Positions 8,171-16,522 of a stretch of 64,000 bases of DNA are shown piece after piece. The notes under the pieces are model-generated. The model did no database searches. It had not been told where the DNA came from and was given only the letters and a program-made list of their open reading frames with translations. The number at the start of each line of letters is the position of its first letter. The first letter of the stretch is position 1. The stretch comes from Pedobacter sp. GTDB taxonomy: Bacteria > Bacteroidota > Bacteroidia > Sphingobacteriales > Sphingobacteriaceae. Location of the stretch: NCBI GenBank assembly GCA_031119475.1, contig JAVHXV010000010.1, positions 1-64,000 on the forward strand, given 5' to 3'. The position numbers and the translations under genes were made by a program.

Positions 8171-9409
8171 ATGCCACTTATTCCGATCCACAACAGCGAT
8201 AACGAGGGTTCTCCAACGCAGAGTCAAACTTATCTGCCAGCATTGATTGCTTTGGGCGTCCTTTATTTTATGATGGGGTTTATTACCTGTTTAAACGATA
8301 CTTTGGTGCCTTTTTTTAAGAAGGGCTTTACGCTAAGCTATTCGCAGTCGTCGCTGGTACAATTTTATTTTTTCCTCACCTATGGCCTGATGTCCATCCC
8401 TGCGGGAAAGATTGTAGAGAAAACAGGGTATAAAATGGGCATGGTGGCCGGGTTTTTTATTGCTGGTCTGGGAGCGTTTTTATTTTATCCGGCTTCGGTA
8501 TACCACCAATATCCCCTTTTTTTGGCGGCGCTCTTTATTGTTGCCATTGGCATCGTACTGTTGCAGGTAGCAGCCAATCCATACATCACCATATTGGGAC
8601 CGGCCCAAACCGCATCCTCCCGTTTGACCCTGATCCAGGGTGTGGGCTCTATTGGAACTACAATTGCACCAGTATTTGGTGCGGCAGTTATTCTGTCGCG
8701 CCTTAAAGAGTCCAGTGCATCAAGCGAAGCCGTCAGGATGCCCTATATCTTTATCGGCCTGGTTCTTTTTGCCATCGCCATTGTTGTAGCCAGGCTAAAG
8801 CTTCCGGCGATACAGCACATACCTACAGCCAATCCCAGCATCGAAGGAAAAAAGAAAAGCATATTTGCCCATAAAAACCTTAAGTGGGGCATTGTTGGCC
8901 TGTTCATGTACGTGGGTGCCGAGGTTTCCATCGGTACATTCCTGACCAATTACATCGCCGATACCCTACAGTTGCCAGAGAATTTGGCCAATTCCTATGT
9001 AGCCTTTTATTGGGGCGGCATGCTGATCGGCCGGCTCATCGGTTCATTTTTGCTCAAAGCCATCGACCCGCCAAAAGTTTTGGTCGCAGTTGGCCTGTTG
9101 GCGATGGCCCTGATTGCCGTGTCGATCTGCAGTTCGGGCATGCTCGCTGTGTGGAGCATGGTGGCAGTTGGATTGTGCAACTCCATTATGTTTGCGGTTA
9201 TCTTCTCTCTTGCCGTAAGCGGATTGGGCAGCTATACCACAAAGGCCTCAGGATTATTATCGACCGCCATTGTAGGCGGCGCGGTGATTTCTTATGTGCA
9301 AGGAGCAATCAGGGACCAATACACATGGCAGATTGCTTTTTTAATTCCGCTGATATGCTATCTCTATATCGTATTTTATGGCTGGAAAGGACATCAGCAT
9401 CGCGCCTAA
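8171..9409 (+). CDS. FHS-family sugar MFS permease (FucP/GluP/NagP-like)
   Basis: A 412-residue proton-coupled sugar importer of the inner membrane with about 12 hydrophobic segments. The N-terminal pattern YFMMGFITCLNDTLVP followed by the cytoplasmic loop KIVEKTGYKMGM is typical of the fucose/glucose-galactose/N-acetylglucosamine permease group. Its placement after an AGE-type epimerase and phosphodiester glycosidase suggests uptake of the released monosaccharide. Which sugar is transported cannot be read from the sequence. The start ATG at 8171 lies just beyond a CAA-type repeat array. Confidence 0.9.
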   Translation: MPLIPIHNSDNEGSPTQSQTYLPALIALGVLYFMMGFITCLNDTLVPFFKKGFTLSYSQSSLVQFYFFLTYGLMSIPAGKIVEKTGYKMGMVAGFFIAGLGAFLFYPASVYHQYPLFLAALFIVAIGIVLLQVAANPYITILGPAQTASSRLTLIQGVGSIGTTIAPVFGAAVILSRLKESSASSEAVRMPYIFIGLVLFAIAIVVARLKLPAIQHIPTANPSIEGKKKSIFAHKNLKWGIVGLFMYVGAEVSIGTFLTNYIADTLQLPENLANSYVAFYWGGMLIGRLIGSFLLKAIDPPKVLVAVGLLAMALIAVSICSSGMLAVWSMVAVGLCNSIMFAVIFSLAVSGLGSYTTKASGLLSTAIVGGAVISYVQGAIRDQYTWQIAFLIPLICYLYIVFYGWKGHQHRA

Positions 9410-9423
9410 TACTCCCCTTATTT

Positions 9424-9479
9424 ATCGCTGATCGCCAAACGGCAAACGCTTATCGCTATGCACTTCGCGCTTTCCGCCT
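9424..9479. repeat. Eight-unit heptad array after the permease gene, GC family
   Basis: Eight consecutive 7-base units, all different but similar (ATCGCTG, ATCGCCA and so on), keep the period exactly for 56 bases. It starts 14 bases after the stop codon at 9409. Confidence 0.75.
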
Positions 9480-9502
9480 CACCATAAAATACTTCACTTC
9501 CT

Positions 9503-9514
9503 TTTGGGAGTTTT
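9503..9514. promoter_or_regulatory. 12-base motif shared with 4335-4346
   Basis: Second copy of TTTGGGAGTTTT, upstream of fecR. See the copy before the first phosphodiester glycosidase. Confidence 0.35.
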
Positions 9515-9546
9515 AAGAGATTGTGGGACATATAGATAAGGTAAAA

Positions 9547-9574
9547 GCGTGTGGCGATTAGCACATAGCGTTTA
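9547..9574. repeat. Four-unit heptad array before fecR, GC family
   Basis: Units GCGTGTG, GCGATTA, then two more beginning with GC, in exact 7-base phase. It sits between the larger array at 9424 and the fecR start. Confidence 0.6.
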
Positions 9575-9615
9575 AGCAGCTCTTCAAAGAATGCCGCACG
9601 AAAAACTTAAGACAA

Positions 9616-10776
9616 ATGAAAAAACTAAACAATCGGGCAGAACTCGAAAAAATGATCAAAAGGTATCGCGCCGGGAAATCCAGTCCGGCAGAGATTGCTT
9701 TTTTAGAAACATATTTTGAACATTTTGATCAGCGCCCAGACATCCTATCTTCACTGACCGAGGCAGATCGGGCTTTGCTGGAGCAGGAGACCAAGGCGCG
9801 CATCGACCAGAAAATCTTCCAGGCAGAAAAACGCAAATTCCATAGACTTTATCCTGTCGTCAAGATAGCAGCTGCACTGGCGGTTATTTTCTCGGTATCG
9901 ATTTATTTCTATCTCCACAGAAAGATGGAAATACCTGTTACAACATCGATTTCTTATGGAAGCAACATTAATCCCGGTGGAAATAGAGCGTTTTTAACTT
10001 TGGCCGATGGCCGGAAAATCAATTTGGACGATGCCAGGATCGGTAAGCTTGCACAGCAGGGAAGTGCAATGGTCAGCAAGGCGGATGACGGACAGCTGAT
10101 TTACGACCTGGCGGCAAATCCAAGTGCGACCACAATCTCATACAATGCGATAGAAACTCCTCGCGGAGGGACTTATCAGGTCGTACTGCCCGACGGCACC
10201 AAAGTTTGGCTGAATGCGGGATCAAAACTTACCTTCCCAACTGTTTTTGCAGGTATGCAACGTAAAGTCCAGTTGGTTGGCGAGGCTTATTTTGAAGTGG
10301 CCAAAGATAAACAAAGGCCATTTTTAGTGGCCTCGGGCAATCAGACCGTTCAGGTATTGGGCACACATTTTAATGTAAGTGCCTATCCCGACGAAAACAA
10401 TATCAGGACCACTTTGCTCGAAGGCAGTGTAAAGGTATCGAATGTAGGCACCAACCAATCGGAATTGCTTGTGCCCGGGCAGCAGGCCAGGGTTAAGGAC
10501 AATGGTCCCATTCTTGTTTCGGCGGTCAACACAGGCAATGCGGTGGCCTGGAAAAATGGCCTTTTTTCTTTCTCGGATGACAACATTGAAGACGTGATGA
10601 AAAAAGTATCCCGATGGTACGATATAGAAGTTGTGTACAAGGGCAACATCACCAAAGAAGGCTTTGTGGGATCGGTATCCCGTTATGAAAAAATCGCCGA
10701 AGTCTTATCTACACTGGAACTTACTGGTCTGGTGCACTTTAAAGTTGAGGGAAGGAGGGTTACCGTTATGCCATAG
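9616..10776 (+). CDS. FecR family anti-sigma factor
   Basis: A 386-residue inner-membrane signalling protein. The cytoplasmic N-terminal part (about 1-80) is followed by one membrane segment at residues 83-100, the periplasmic FecR domain (about 180-275, with TPRGGTYQVVLPDGTKVWLN) and a C-terminal DUF4974 domain (about 315-385). Family members receive a signal from the STN domain of a SusC-type receptor and release or activate an ECF sigma factor. The receptor follows 118 bases downstream. The matching sigma gene is at 3601, unusually separated by four metabolic genes. Confidence 0.93.
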   Translation: MKKLNNRAELEKMIKRYRAGKSSPAEIAFLETYFEHFDQRPDILSSLTEADRALLEQETKARIDQKIFQAEKRKFHRLYPVVKIAAALAVIFSVSIYFYLHRKMEIPVTTSISYGSNINPGGNRAFLTLADGRKINLDDARIGKLAQQGSAMVSKADDGQLIYDLAANPSATTISYNAIETPRGGTYQVVLPDGTKVWLNAGSKLTFPTVFAGMQRKVQLVGEAYFEVAKDKQRPFLVASGNQTVQVLGTHFNVSAYPDENNIRTTLLEGSVKVSNVGTNQSELLVPGQQARVKDNGPILVSAVNTGNAVAWKNGLFSFSDDNIEDVMKKVSRWYDIEVVYKGNITKEGFVGSVSRYEKIAEVLSTLELTGLVHFKVEGRRVTVMP

Positions 10777-10788
10777 TCCTTAGCTAAC

Positions 10789-10846
10789 GTAGCCCTAAAA
10801 TAAAAACAGTACCCTGCTGGCAGGCAAGATACTGAATGTTAGGCTA
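10789..10846 (+). ncRNA. Structured RNA element between fecR and susC (putative)
   Basis: Three nested helices can be drawn: GTAGCC-C-TAA (10789-10798) with TTAGGCTAC (10839... to 10846, leaving one bulged C), CAGTA (10807-10811) with TACTG (10830-10834), and CCTG (10813-10816) with CAGG (10821-10824). No run of T follows, so it does not look like a simple terminator. It could tune expression between fecR and the much larger susC transcript, or protect an mRNA end. The function is a guess. Confidence 0.4.
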
Positions 10847-10894
10847 CCCATATAAAGTCATTACCACTATACCAATAACCAAACCTTCAAATAT

Positions 10895-13800
10895 ATGAAT
10901 TTTTGTTCTTCATTGAAGTACAGGCCATGGGTCCGTACCTCGAAAATTTTCCTGGTCATGAAATTAACCTTCTTACTGCTTACCACAATTTTCATCCAGA
11001 TATCATCAGCAGCCAATGCACAGCGGGCAACGATCAATGCGCAGCAGATCCCGCTGGAAAAAGCATTTGGCATATTGAGCGAACAGACGGGATATAAATT
11101 TTTATATACCGGAGAAATGCTTAGGCAGCTCAGGCCGATCAGTGTACAGTTTAGCAATACATCGATTGAAGATGCATTGGATCAATGCTTAAATGGCCAG
11201 CCGCTTACCTATACCATCCGACAAAAAACGGTCATCATCAGGCGGAAGCCTATAGAAACTGAATCCAGACTCCGGGCAAGGATTACAGGAAAGGTGACCG
11301 ATAAAAACGGTGCACCACTTCCGGGCGTAAGCATCAGGCTTAAGGATACCAATGTGGGCACGACCAGCACCAGCGAAGGGATTTTCTCGCTCGATATTCC
11401 CGGTGAAAGCGGAATCCTGGTGTTTACATACATGGGCTATGCCACGCAAGAAATTCCGGTAACCAACAATGCCAAACTAGATGTGGTTTTGCAGGAAGCC
11501 TCTTTGGCCTTAAGCGAAGTGGTAGCGATCGGGTATGGTACCCAACGGCGGGGCAACATCACAAGTGCAATCAGTTCGCTCAAGGTTGATGACTCAAATT
11601 TGCGCATTGGGGCTTTGTCGCCAGTACAATTGCTCCAAGGGCGACTGGCGGGTGTGAACATGTCGCTCGGCTCTGGTAATCTGGGCAGCCGCGAAAGGGT
11701 TAGTATCAGGGGGGCATCTTCATTGAGCGCCAGTAACGAGCCTTTATATGTGGTGGATGGCATTCCGATCATGAACTCCAACGGTAATCTTTTTGATTTT
11801 GGAGAGACCATGAGCTCATTGGCCACATTGAACCTGACCGATATCGAATCGATCGATGTGCTGAAAGATGCAGCATCTGCAGCTATCTATGGCTCGCGCG
11901 CTACCAATGGTGTAGTGCTCATCACCACCAAATCTGGAAAAGCGGGCAAAACCGATATCAGGGTAAACTTTAGTACGGGCCTTTCCAATTTCGCTGACCG
12001 CGACAAAGTTAAATATGCCGATTCGAAGCTCTACATTGAACAGTACAATGAGGGCGCGACCAATTATAACAAAGAATATGGCTATGCTGTGGGCAATCCT
12101 GCATTTATTTTACCGGCCATGAACCCACATCCGAGCATTCCTGATCCAGATTGGCTCGGTTTGATCCTGCAACAGGGCAAACAGACCAATGCCAACGTTT
12201 CTTTTGCTGGCGGCTCTGCCAAGACCAAGTTCTATGCCGGATTGGCCTATAGTGATCAGGATGGCATTGTAAAAACAAATGCGATTGAGAAAGTAAACCT
12301 CAACCTGAAGGTCAGCCATGAGTTTGCACCCTGGATAGAGGTGGGCACAAATATCAATGGCGGGTTTCTACAGAATTTTCAGGTGCCTGGTCCAAATAGT
12401 GGGGCCACCATTCTGGCACGTGCCACACAGAAGCGTCCATTCGACTTGCCATATAAGCCAAATGGCGATTATTATGTTGGCGGTACCGATGAGCTGGCCT
12501 ACCACAATCCCCTCCAGATCTTAAATGAGGAAGTAAGCAGGATCGACAACTATCGCTTCTTGGGCAGCTTTTATACGACGATCAAATTTGCAAAGAAATT
12601 CTCCTTCAAAACTTCGCTCTATTCCGATATCGGCTATACCTACGATTATATGCTGTATAACGAAAAACATCCTTATGGTCTGGGAACAGGAAGGTTGATT
12701 GACAACAGCCGCTTTACCTTTAACAATACCATCGATAATGTGCTTGATTATAACGATCAGTTTGGCGATTTCGCCGTGAGCGGGATGTTGGGCCATTCGT
12801 TCCAGAAATCGACAAGCAGGTCGACTACCATAGATGGAAACGGTTTTCCGTCCCCGGCGTTTGATGTAATTGGGGTTGCCGCACAGATTGCTGGTACCAA
12901 TGGTACACTTTCGGAGTTTGCTTTGGAATCTTATTTCGGACGGGGGTCTGTTTCCTACAAGGACAAGTATAGCCTGACCGCACTGATCAGGACCGATGGC
13001 TCTTCTAAATTTGCACCAAGTGTACGTTGGGGGCTGTTCCCATCGGTATCCCTGGGATGGAATGTTTCGAAAGAAGAATTTTTCAAATCGCCCACCACAG
13101 ACCTAAAAATCAGGGCCAGTTATGGAAAGACAGGAAACCAGGAAGCCATTAGCAACTATGCCTCATTGCCCTTGATGAGCGGTGGATTGAACTATGGATA
13201 TGCCGTTGGGATAGGTGTAACCAGCTTTGGAAACGACCAGCTGACCTGGGAAACGGCCAGCCAATATAATGCTGGGTTCGATCTGGGCCTTAAGAACGGG
13301 AAAATCAACATCATCTTTGATATCTATCAAAAAAATACCGATAACCTGCTGTACAACAAACCTACTCCGGCCACATCGGGCGTAACGAGCAACATTACCA
13401 ACATTGGGTCGATGCGCAACCGTGGGGTCGAACTTTCGCTCAACACGAACTATGGTATTGGTCCGGTGCAGTGGAGTTCGCAATTCAATATTGCCTTTAA
13501 CCAGAACAAGCTGACTTCCTTATTGGGCGAAGACCTGATTGCCATTGGGGCCAATAGGGCATTAAAGGTAGGAGAAGAGCTGGGTGTATTTTACCTCTAT
13601 AAAATGGATGGGATCTATCAATATGATGGAGAAGTGCCACAGGAGCAATACGATATTGGCGTAAGGGCTGGCGATGTTAAATGGAGGGACCTGGATGGCA
13701 ATGGCATCATTAACGACAATGACCGCATACTGATGGGCAGCAGCAATCCAAAATTCTCGGGTGGTTGGAACAATTCGTTCAAGTACAAAGGCTTCCAATT

Positions 13801-14257
13801 GGATGTGTTTGCGCATTTTATGAGCGGAAACAATACATATGCTGAATGGAAACAGACCTCTTTGGCCAGGGTTGGCTACTTGGCGGGCGTACTAACGGAA
13901 TATGCCGAAAATCGATGGACAGGGCCCGGTACGACCAATAGATACGCACGTGCGATCAATGGGGCGGCAAGAAGTGGATTCAACACGCTAAATTCCGATC
14001 GGTTCCTGGAAGATGGTTCGTTCATCAGGTTGCGTACGGTAACATTGGCCTACAATTTTATGCCAAAGGTGCTAAGCAAGATCAAAATGAAATCGCTGCG
14101 GGTATATGCGCAGGCAGACAATCTTTTGTTGCTTACCCCTTATTCCGGATATGATCCAGAAGTGAGCAACAACTTGGATCCGAGCAAGTTTGGAGTGGAC
14201 ATCTTCTCGATGCCAGCTCCACGAACATTCAATTTCGGCTTAAACATTGGCCTTTAA
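10895..14257 (+). CDS. SusC/RagA family TonB-linked outer membrane protein with STN domain
   Basis: A 1120-residue outer membrane glycan importer. The order is a long signal region (cut near residue 43), STN/secretin N-terminal domain (about 48-105), carboxypeptidase-regulatory-like domain (about 130-200), a segment at about 207-216 that may serve as TonB contact, plug (about 225-345) and a beta-barrel ending in an aromatic-rich strand. The STN domain is the part that signals to a FecR protein, here encoded just upstream. The ATG at 10895 is used; a second ATG at residue 22 would give a more ordinary signal peptide. SusD follows 17 bases later. Confidence 0.95.
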   Translation: MNFCSSLKYRPWVRTSKIFLVMKLTFLLLTTIFIQISSAANAQRATINAQQIPLEKAFGILSEQTGYKFLYTGEMLRQLRPISVQFSNTSIEDALDQCLNGQPLTYTIRQKTVIIRRKPIETESRLRARITGKVTDKNGAPLPGVSIRLKDTNVGTTSTSEGIFSLDIPGESGILVFTYMGYATQEIPVTNNAKLDVVLQEASLALSEVVAIGYGTQRRGNITSAISSLKVDDSNLRIGALSPVQLLQGRLAGVNMSLGSGNLGSRERVSIRGASSLSASNEPLYVVDGIPIMNSNGNLFDFGETMSSLATLNLTDIESIDVLKDAASAAIYGSRATNGVVLITTKSGKAGKTDIRVNFSTGLSNFADRDKVKYADSKLYIEQYNEGATNYNKEYGYAVGNPAFILPAMNPHPSIPDPDWLGLILQQGKQTNANVSFAGGSAKTKFYAGLAYSDQDGIVKTNAIEKVNLNLKVSHEFAPWIEVGTNINGGFLQNFQVPGPNSGATILARATQKRPFDLPYKPNGDYYVGGTDELAYHNPLQILNEEVSRIDNYRFLGSFYTTIKFAKKFSFKTSLYSDIGYTYDYMLYNEKHPYGLGTGRLIDNSRFTFNNTIDNVLDYNDQFGDFAVSGMLGHSFQKSTSRSTTIDGNGFPSPAFDVIGVAAQIAGTNGTLSEFALESYFGRGSVSYKDKYSLTALIRTDGSSKFAPSVRWGLFPSVSLGWNVSKEEFFKSPTTDLKIRASYGKTGNQEAISNYASLPLMSGGLNYGYAVGIGVTSFGNDQLTWETASQYNAGFDLGLKNGKINIIFDIYQKNTDNLLYNKPTPATSGVTSNITNIGSMRNRGVELSLNTNYGIGPVQWSSQFNIAFNQNKLTSLLGEDLIAIGANRALKVGEELGVFYLYKMDGIYQYDGEVPQEQYDIGVRAGDVKWRDLDGNGIINDNDRILMGSSNPKFSGGWNNSFKYKGFQLDVFAHFMSGNNTYAEWKQTSLARVGYLAGVLTEYAENRWTGPGTTNRYARAINGAARSGFNTLNSDRFLEDGSFIRLRTVTLAYNFMPKVLSKIKMKSLRVYAQADNLLLLTPYSGYDPEVSNNLDPSKFGVDIFSMPAPRTFNFGLNIGL

Positions 14258-14274
14258 CCCATTAACATACAGTT

Positions 14275-15540
14275 ATGAAAAGGATATTATTTTTATTGAT
14301 TGCCACTTCCGTGTTTTCATCCTGTCAGGATAAACTGGATATCTATCCGCATTCCGCTGTTGCGCCAGAAAGCATTACTGAAAAAGACCTTCCGGCACTC
14401 GAAACAGGGATGTACAACAAGGTGCAAAATGCTCCGCCGACCGAATCATGGATCCTGAACGACCTGATCGGCGGTACGCTACAGAGCAGCACTTCGACCC
14501 CGTTGGACCTCATCAACAATACGCTCAGTCCATTGAGTGGCAGCGTGTCAGGTAGCTGGAATGGCTATTTTAGTGCGCTCTATCAGGTTAATAACGTATT
14601 AAAGATCACTTCCAACCTTAGTCCTTCTACCATCAGAAATCGGGTAAAAGGAGAGGCGCATTATTTTAGGGCTTTGATGTATTATTATCTGGTGACCAGA
14701 TGGGGTGCCGTGCCATTATTGAGGGAAAATACCTTAGATGGGGTGCCGCGTAGCTCAGTAGGAGAAGTTTGGGGACTGATCGAGGAAGACCTGGACAATG
14801 CCATCTCACTACTGGGTACCTCTACCAATTACTATTATGTTTCGAAAGATGCCGCTACAGCGCTAAAGGCGAGGGTAAAACTCACACAGAACAAGATGAG
14901 CGAAGCAGCACCGCTTGCAGAATCACTCATTACCAACGGAAAATATAGCCTAGATGGTTTTGAAAAGATTTTTCGTAAGATCCAGAATACGGAAGTAATT
15001 TTTGCTTTTGTGAACAATACCGAGGAGTCGAGCATTGCCATCAGCAACCTGTTTTACACCTATGCCCACACCAATAAAGGCAGCTACCTGTACCGGCCCC
15101 CACAAGCAGTAATGAACATGTATTCTTCTGACGATAAACGAAAGGCAATTTCGGTTGATGTGGTGGCAGGCAACAATGTGATCAACAAATATCCAAGCGG
15201 ACAGGGCGGAAGGGACCCTGTAATCATTTCCCGTCTGGCAGAAATGTATCTCATTAGTGCCGAGGCCAAGGGAAGGTCGGCCGGATTATCAAGGCTAAAT
15301 GAACTGCGGGCATTTAGGGGACTAACACCAGTATTTCCGGCAACAGATGCCGAATTTATTGATGCCATCATCAACGAAAGGAGATTGGAATTATTGGCCG
15401 AAAACTTCATGTATGTAGACCTCATCCGCACAGGAAGGGCGAAATCGGTATTGGGCATCTTGGATTATCAGCTGTTGCTGCCTATTCCCAACACCGAACT
15501 GAGGGTCAATACAAACCTGACCCAAAACCCAGGCTATTAA
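14275..15540 (+). CDS. RagB/SusD family nutrient-uptake lipoprotein
   Basis: A 421-residue surface lipoprotein that caps the SusC barrel and binds glycan. Lipobox FSSC gives Cys17. The family pattern is visible: an early helical TPR-like region containing GEAHYFRALMYYYLVTRWG, the segment VISRLAEMYLISAEA, and a final part with NERRLELLAENFMYVDLIRTG. It is shorter than many family members (often 450-650 residues). It follows susC by 17 bases and precedes the second phosphodiester glycosidase by 17, so all three are presumably one transcript. Confidence 0.93.
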   Translation: MKRILFLLIATSVFSSCQDKLDIYPHSAVAPESITEKDLPALETGMYNKVQNAPPTESWILNDLIGGTLQSSTSTPLDLINNTLSPLSGSVSGSWNGYFSALYQVNNVLKITSNLSPSTIRNRVKGEAHYFRALMYYYLVTRWGAVPLLRENTLDGVPRSSVGEVWGLIEEDLDNAISLLGTSTNYYYVSKDAATALKARVKLTQNKMSEAAPLAESLITNGKYSLDGFEKIFRKIQNTEVIFAFVNNTEESSIAISNLFYTYAHTNKGSYLYRPPQAVMNMYSSDDKRKAISVDVVAGNNVINKYPSGQGGRDPVIISRLAEMYLISAEAKGRSAGLSRLNELRAFRGLTPVFPATDAEFIDAIINERRLELLAENFMYVDLIRTGRAKSVLGILDYQLLLPIPNTELRVNTNLTQNPGY

Positions 15541-15557
15541 TTATTTAGAAAATTATC

Positions 15558-16499
15558 ATGAAAAGTAACTTCATCAAATATTACGGCTCATGCCTGCTTG
15601 TTGTGGCTGCATTGGTTTCCTGCCAGAAGGAAGACACAGGAATTGTAGCTTACAAGGCTGAGCCGAAAACCGCGGTAGGCGCAAAGTTGGTAACCACTGA
15701 TCTGATCGCCACTGTTTTTTCGGATACGACCTACACCTTAACTCCTGGTGTAAGCACCTCTGAAATATTCTATTTTTCGAAAAAAGGATATGCCATGCGG
15801 CTGTTCCTTTTCGAAATCGACCTCAACAATCCGAACGTAAGCCTTGAAGTAGCGAGGCCCACCAGTCCGACCGACCCGCTTGGCCTACAACGGCCAACTC
15901 AGCAGGCAGTTTATGATGATGCTGCGGGCCACCTAGTCTGGGGCGGAACCAATGGCTCTTTTTTTAATACCACCACGGGCGCTTCTTATGGGCTGCTGTA
16001 TGACAATGGCGTAGTGCGCCAAACTCCGGTTGCGGCCTATCCGAACTTTTTTGTCATCACTAAAGACAAGAAAGCCGTAATTGGTACGATGCCCTTACAG
16101 GACGACGCCGCTTTCAAGAACAATATCTATGAAGCCATAGGTGGAGGCGTGATGCTGGTGAGCAACAACATCATCACCCCACAGACCGAAGCTACCCCTT
16201 CTGTTAATCCCCGTACTTGTATTGGCGTATCTGCCGATCAGAAGAAAGTTTTTTTAATGGCGGTTGATGGGCGGCAATATCACTATTCGAATGGAATGAC
16301 CTATGAGGAACTGAGCAAGTGTATGATTGCCCTTGGCGCCAAAGATGCGCTGAACCTGGACGGAGGGGGGTCGACCACGTTTTTCACCCGGACAACGGCT
16401 GCTTTCACAGCCAACCGCTTTAAGCTTAGAAATTGGCCTAGCGAGAACGGAGGCGATGAAAGACCGGTGAGCAATAGCTTGTTAATTATATCAAAATGA
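15558..16499 (+). CDS. Phosphodiester glycosidase family lipoprotein (PF09992), second copy
   Basis: A 313-residue lipoprotein (lipobox LVSC, Cys22) of the same family as the protein at 4412. It shares the INGSFF-like motif (here TNGSFFNTTTG), NPRTCIGV and DGGGSTTFF, but overall similarity to the first copy is low, so it is unlikely to be a recent duplicate. Being lipid-anchored and co-encoded with SusC/SusD, it probably acts at the cell surface, whereas the first copy has a cleavable signal peptide and may act in the periplasm. Cleavage of a glycosyl-1-phosphodiester is inferred from the family. Confidence 0.88.
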   Translation: MKSNFIKYYGSCLLVVAALVSCQKEDTGIVAYKAEPKTAVGAKLVTTDLIATVFSDTTYTLTPGVSTSEIFYFSKKGYAMRLFLFEIDLNNPNVSLEVARPTSPTDPLGLQRPTQQAVYDDAAGHLVWGGTNGSFFNTTTGASYGLLYDNGVVRQTPVAAYPNFFVITKDKKAVIGTMPLQDDAAFKNNIYEAIGGGVMLVSNNIITPQTEATPSVNPRTCIGVSADQKKVFLMAVDGRQYHYSNGMTYEELSKCMIALGAKDALNLDGGGSTTFFTRTTAAFTANRFKLRNWPSENGGDERPVSNSLLIISK

Positions 16500-16522
16500 T
16501 CATCATTAAAAAAATATAGACC

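Noticed and set aside
8884..9516. 210-codon forward open frame in another phase
   Set aside because: Overlaps the sugar permease in a different frame; rich in Arg and His, no domain, no start signal.
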